Source: DATBIO01 sp036556965
GTDB lineage: Bacteria; Acidobacteriota; Vicinamibacteria; Fen-336
Length of the DNA: 12,048 bases
NCBI GenBank assembly: GCA_036556965.1
Contig: DATBIO010000056.1
Span: forward strand, 1 to 12,048
Reading direction: 5' to 3'
Shown: in pieces, positions 9,013-12,048 of the stretch
How the letters are laid out: each line of letters begins with the position of its first letter
How positions within the stretch are numbered: the first letter of the stretch is position 1
Made by a program: the position numbers and the translations under genes
The notes under the pieces: generated by a model
The model's input: the letters and a program-made list of their open reading frames with translations, nothing else
What the model was told of the DNA's origin: nothing
The model's database searches: none

Positions 9013-10086
9013 ATGGCCGTCGGCGACCTGGTCCGCCGGCGGTTGGCCAACCAGGGCCTGGTCCCGGCCGGCGCGCGGCGGCCGGAGGACGTGGTGGCCC
9101 GGCTGGGCGCGGTCCAGGCCCAGGACTACCCCGGCGCGAAATGGGCCCTCGCCTGCCGCGCGCGCGGCCTGCGCGACACCGACGTGCAGGAGGCGTACGA
9201 CGCCGGCCGCATCCTGCGCACCCACGTCCTGCGGCCCACCTGGCACTTCGTGTCCCCCGCCGACATCCGCTGGCTGCTCGCCCTGACCGCGCCGCGCGTG
9301 CGCGCCGCGCTCGCCTCCTACGACCGGAAGCTGGAGCTGGACGGGGACGCCCGGCGCCGGAGCCGCGCCGCCATCGGGCGCGCCCTGCGAGGCGGCAAGC
9401 ACCGGACGCGTGCCGAGCTCTCCGGCGCCCTGGCCCGGGCCGGCATACGCGCCACCGGCCAGCGCCTGGCCCACGTGATGGCCCACGCCGAGCTGGACGC
9501 CCTCGTGTGCAGCGGCGCGCTCCGCGGCAAGCAGTTCACGTACGCGCTCCTGGAGGAGCGCGTCCCCCCCACCCGGGCCGTCTCGCGCGAGGAAGCGCTG
9601 GCCCTGCTGGCCGCCCGCTACTTCGCCGGCCACGGCCCGGCCACGGTTCGGGACTTCGGGTGGTGGTCGGGGTTGACGGCGGCCGACGCGCGCGCCGCCG
9701 TGGCCCTGGCCCGTCCCGCGCTCGTCTCCGCCGCCGTGGACGGTCTCACCTGCTGGATGGCACCGGCGGGCGGGACGCGGCGGACGCGCTCGCCCGCCGT
9801 CTACCTGCTGTCCAACTACGACGAGTACTTCGTCGCCTACAAGGACCGGGCGTGGACCACGGCCGCGTCGCAACTCCGCCTGGGGCCCGCCCGGGAGTTC
9901 CCGCACCAGCTCATGATCGACGGCCACCTGGCCGGAAGCTGGCGGCGGACCATCGGCGCGCGCGCGGCCGCCGTCGAGGTGCGGCCGTACCGGGGGCTGG
10001 GCGCCGCCGAGCTCCGCGCGCTGCGCGCGGAGGCCGAGCGCTACGCCCGCTTCCTGGAGCGGCCCGTCACGCTGGCCGCCCGCTAG
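9013..10086 (+). CDS. Winged-helix DNA glycosylase of the AlkZ family (HTH_42)
   Basis: A 357-residue protein of the HTH_42 family (PF06224, COG3214), which includes Streptomyces AlkZ, a DNA glycosylase that unhooks azinomycin crosslinks, and E. coli YcaQ/AlkX. The catalytic QxQ motif of AlkZ is visible as Q35-A36-Q37 in LGAVQAQDYPGAKW, at nearly the same position as in AlkZ. Other family signatures are RTHVLRPTWHFVSPADIRW, LTAPRVRAAL, HGPATVRDFGWWSGL, LLSNYDEYFVAYKDR and DGHLAGSWRRT. ATG 9013 is preferred because it puts QxQ at the family position. An in-frame GTG at 8971, directly after the cupin stop, would add a Pro-rich 14-residue extension. Neither start has a strong ribosome binding site. 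The gene's end overlaps the methyltransferase on the other strand by 20 bases. The damaged base it recognises cannot be told from sequence; many family members are known only as uncharacterised winged-helix proteins. Confidence 0.85.
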   Translation: MAVGDLVRRRLANQGLVPAGARRPEDVVARLGAVQAQDYPGAKWALACRARGLRDTDVQEAYDAGRILRTHVLRPTWHFVSPADIRWLLALTAPRVRAALASYDRKLELDGDARRRSRAAIGRALRGGKHRTRAELSGALARAGIRATGQRLAHVMAHAELDALVCSGALRGKQFTYALLEERVPPTRAVSREEALALLAARYFAGHGPATVRDFGWWSGLTAADARAAVALARPALVSAAVDGLTCWMAPAGGTRRTRSPAVYLLSNYDEYFVAYKDRAWTTAASQLRLGPAREFPHQLMIDGHLAGSWRRTIGARAAAVEVRPYRGLGAAELRALRAEAERYARFLERPVTLAAR

Positions 10087-10792
10087 GCGTGCCCGGTGCC
10101 GGCGCCCCGATACGCTTCCGCGCGAGGAGCCAGAGCTGGGCGGACACCACGCGCTCCTCGAGGACGTCGAGGCCCGCGCCTTCGAGGGTCGAGACCAGCT
10201 CGCCGGTGGTGCAGGTCTGGCTGCGGTCCCGCCAGCCAGGCAAGAGCTTCAGCATCCCGAAGACGAAGCGGGTGACGCTCGGCGGAGTGCCCTGGTCGGC
10301 TCCGCACCGGACCATGCCCAGGGCCACCAGCCCGCCCGGGCGCAGGACGCGGTGGACTTCGGCCAGGAAGCGGGGCGCGTCGCCGACCCAGTGCAGTACG
10401 GACAGGCAGAGGCTGCCGTCGAAGGAGCCGCCGGCGATGGGCAACCCATCGTTGATGTCCGCCCGCGCGAAGGCCACGGCGCGGGCGTTCCTCGTGTTGG
10501 CCCGCGCCCTCTCCAGCATGGCCCAGGCGAAGTCGATCCCGACCACGGCGTAGCCGGCCTCGGCGAGCAGGGAGGCATGGGCCGCGGTGCCGCAGCCGAC
10601 GTCGAGGATCCGCCCCCCGCCTGGTCGGCCGTGACCGGCGAACCAGCCCTCGAGCAGGCGCACCCGCTCCTCGAGGACCCCGGGACGCAGGCGGTCGTCC
10701 CAGAACCGGCTCTGGAAGCTCCAGTACGCGCGACGAAGCCACGGGCGCCGGTAGAAGGGGCTCCGCCGCGAGCGTCCGATGACGAGGTCCAA
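10067..10792 (-). CDS. Class I SAM-dependent methyltransferase (Methyltransf_11 type)
   Basis: A 241-residue Rossmann-fold methyltransferase. Motif I is RILDVGCGTAAH (61-72), the acidic ribose-binding residue is D87 in VVGIDFAWAMLERAR, D112 in ARADINDGLPI would contact the adenine, and the post-motif region is HWVGDAPRFLAEVHRVLRPGG (in two parts, 134-154). The N-terminal ~60 residues are rich in Arg and aromatic residues (RRPWLRRAYWSFQSRFW) and may form the lid. The type is seen in small-molecule, quinone and lipid methyltransferases; the substrate is unknown. The start is TTG 10792, the first possible codon after an in-frame TAG that is also the stop of the upstream receptor gene, just 9 bases away. 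The two genes are therefore probably co-transcribed. The last ~6 codons, in a Pro/Gly-rich tail, overlap the end of the AlkZ-like gene on the other strand. Confidence 0.82.
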   Translation of the reverse strand: MDLVIGRSRRSPFYRRPWLRRAYWSFQSRFWDDRLRPGVLEERVRLLEGWFAGHGRPGGGRILDVGCGTAAHASLLAEAGYAVVGIDFAWAMLERARANTRNARAVAFARADINDGLPIAGGSFDGSLCLSVLHWVGDAPRFLAEVHRVLRPGGLVALGMVRCGADQGTPPSVTRFVFGMLKLLPGWRDRSQTCTTGELVSTLEGAGLDVLEERVVSAQLWLLARKRIGAPAPGTPSGRPA

Positions 10793-10801
10793 CCCCGGGC
10801 C

Positions 10802-12048
10802 CTACTTCGAGCCCAGCCGCCAGCGCGCGCCCAGGCGAACGAGGAACGGCACGCCGATCTCCTCCAGGGCTCCGTTGCGCCCGATCGGGTTCTCGCGGTC
10901 GAGCAGGTTCTCTCCCGAGAGGAAGAGGGTCAGGCCCGTGCGCAGGTCGCGCTCGAGAGCGGCGTTGAGCGTCACCAGGGAGCCGATGCGCAGGACGTTC
11001 AGGTCGTCGTCGTAGCGCGGTCCGACCCAGCGCGCGTCCACGGCGAAGGACAGTCCCTTCGGCCCGGTCAGCCGCGCCCCCACGCCCGCCATCGCTTCCG
11101 GGGCCATCCGGCCCTGCTTGCCCACGAGCTGGGGGAACTGCGGTGCGCTGGTCACCTCGGAGTCGAGGAGCATGAGCTCGCCGTGGGCGCTGAGCCAGGA
11201 CGTGACGCGGCTCTGGAGGGTGAGCTCGACGCCCAGCGAGCGCAGGACGCCGACGTTCTGGCGCTGACGGCAGGAGCCCCCCGCGGGCAGGAAGCCGCAC
11301 GGGGGAATGGTGGCCGGCCCGCCGTCCGCCCGCCCGATCGTCACGCTGAAGACGGCCCGCTCGAGCTCTGTCCAGAAGAACGTGGTCTCGGCGTGGAAGG
11401 CGCGCCCGGGGGAGAGCACGACGCCGAGCTCGGCGCCGCGGACGCGCTCGGGCTCCAGCGAGGGGTTCGCCTCGGTGATGTTGTCGCCGGCGACACGCAC
11501 GGGACGATAGAGCTCGTTGATGGTGGGCGCGCGAAATCCTGCGTACGCAGAGGCCCGCAGCGTCCACGCGCTTCCGGGGCGGAACACGACGCCGAGGCTC
11601 GGGCTGCCCACCGTCACCGAGTGCGCCTCGAAGGCGACGGGCTCGAGGGCGATCCCCCGCGCGAGGTCCTCCTCCTGGCGGAACCCGTCCCGGCTGTGCC
11701 AGGAGTCCAGGCGGGCGGCGCCGAGGAGCCGCCACCGCGGCGCGAGCTGGACGATGTCCTGCACCCACAGGCCGCCCAGCACCTGCTCGCCGCCGGTGTG
11801 GCGCCGCCGCGTGAACGCGCCGTCCACGAAGCGCGAGTCCTCGTTGGTCTCCCCGCGTACCCACTGGCCGTCGATGCCCACCGTGAGCTCGTGGCGGGCT
11901 CCCCGGCGCACCCACTGTGCATCGCCGCCCCCGGCGCGCGAGGGCACGTCGTACTGGTCGGTGGCGGGCGACACCGTCGTGCGCGCGGCGTTCACGGAGC
12001 TGGAGCGGGCGGCGAACGTGTTGTGGCTGAAGTAGCCATGGAACCGCC
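10802..12048 (-). CDS. TonB-dependent outer-membrane receptor, C-terminal part (5' end outside window)
   Basis: The frame is open through the right edge (about 415 residues visible), so the plug domain and the TonB box lie beyond the window; the GTG at 11995 is internal, since coding continues upstream (RFHGYFSHNTFAARSS). The visible part is a beta-barrel of alternating strands: HELTVGIDGQWVRGE, WRLLGAARLDSWHS, SLGVVFRPGSAWTLRASAY, GFRAPTINELYRP, ANPSLEPERVRGAELGV, FHAETTFFWTEL, and the final GENLLDRENPIGRNG and VPFLVRLGARWRLG. GFRAPTINELYRP and NPSLEPE are classic receptor signatures. Two Cys codons (11297-11299 and 11270-11272), CX8C, would close an external loop. The protein ends in RLGSK instead of the usual terminal aromatic residue. 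It imports a siderophore, vitamin, glycan or metal complex; the ligand is unknown. The methyltransferase follows 9 bases later. Confidence 0.9.
   Translation of the reverse strand, partial: RFHGYFSHNTFAARSSSVNAARTTVSPATDQYDVPSRAGGGDAQWVRRGARHELTVGIDGQWVRGETNEDSRFVDGAFTRRRHTGGEQVLGGLWVQDIVQLAPRWRLLGAARLDSWHSRDGFRQEEDLARGIALEPVAFEAHSVTVGSPSLGVVFRPGSAWTLRASAYAGFRAPTINELYRPVRVAGDNITEANPSLEPERVRGAELGVVLSPGRAFHAETTFFWTELERAVFSVTIGRADGGPATIPPCGFLPAGGSCRQRQNVGVLRSLGVELTLQSRVTSWLSAHGELMLLDSEVTSAPQFPQLVGKQGRMAPEAMAGVGARLTGPKGLSFAVDARWVGPRYDDDLNVLRIGSLVTLNAALERDLRTGLTLFLSGENLLDRENPIGRNGALEEIGVPFLVRLGARWRLGSK

Noticed and set aside
8308..9927. Open frame of about 539 codons on the - strand opposite the cupin and AlkZ-like genes
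   Set aside because: Antisense to genes with family motifs; no domain is seen in it, and its end is a shifted frame of mpg.
8448..10553. Open frame of about 701 codons on the + strand
   Set aside because: It is a shifted frame of the cupin and AlkZ-like genes that runs into the antisense of the methyltransferase, with Arg/Pro-rich composition throughout.
10083..11915. Open frame of about 610 codons on the - strand across the receptor and methyltransferase
   Set aside because: It is out of frame with both recognised genes and low in complexity; it would destroy two well-supported proteins.

Overview
This window is chromosomal DNA from a very GC-rich (above 70 % by eye) Gram-negative bacterium. 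The partial TonB-dependent outer-membrane receptor at the right edge implies an outer membrane, and the acnA-type aconitase implies a respiring TCA-cycle organism. The style of the genes (secreted SGNH hydrolase, GT39 membrane protein with a discoidin tail, many GTG/TTG starts, gaps of a few bases) would fit Acidobacteriota, Gemmatimonadota, Myxococcota or a similar environmental lineage. That is inference; no rRNA or marker phylogeny is available here. I see no tRNA, rRNA, CRISPR array, insertion sequence, phage gene or long repeat, and no stretch over 300 bases lacks a gene.

Layout. (1) Left edge to 2653, + strand: the C-terminal part of an SGNH/GDSL-type hydrolase, then a GT39-like integral membrane glycosyltransferase with a C-terminal F5/8C (discoidin) domain. 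(2) 2672-8596, - strand: a compact run reading mpg, acnA, a beta-CASP metallo-beta-lactamase nuclease, nagD and trx. The first four lie within 34 bases or less of each other (acnA/MBL gap 4 bases, MBL/nagD overlap 4 bases). An 83-base gap with a weak promoter-like sequence precedes trx. (3) 8620-10086, + strand, divergent from mpg: a small cupin protein, then an AlkZ-like winged-helix protein carrying the QxQ motif. (4) 10067 to the right edge, - strand: a TonB-dependent receptor (its N-terminal part lies outside the window) followed 9 bases later by a class I SAM-dependent methyltransferase, whose last codons overlap the alkZ-like gene tail to tail.

How the genes may work together. Two unrelated families of base-excision glycosylase, Mpg (AAG fold) and AlkZ (HTH_42 fold), sit back to back around the cupin gene, which suggests a locus for repair of alkylated or otherwise modified bases. 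In the - strand run, a putative RNA-processing beta-CASP nuclease is translationally coupled to NagD, whose E. coli homologue dephosphorylates nucleoside monophosphates. A nuclease/nucleotidase pair is a reasonable but untested reading. The rest is ordinary housekeeping (aconitase, thioredoxin) and envelope functions (receptor, GT39, SGNH hydrolase).

The window looks like a normal core or near-core region. I find no clear new defence or mobile system. The items most worth checking are the missing standard start codon of mpg, the paired glycosylases, the nuclease/NagD coupling and the GT39-discoidin fusion.
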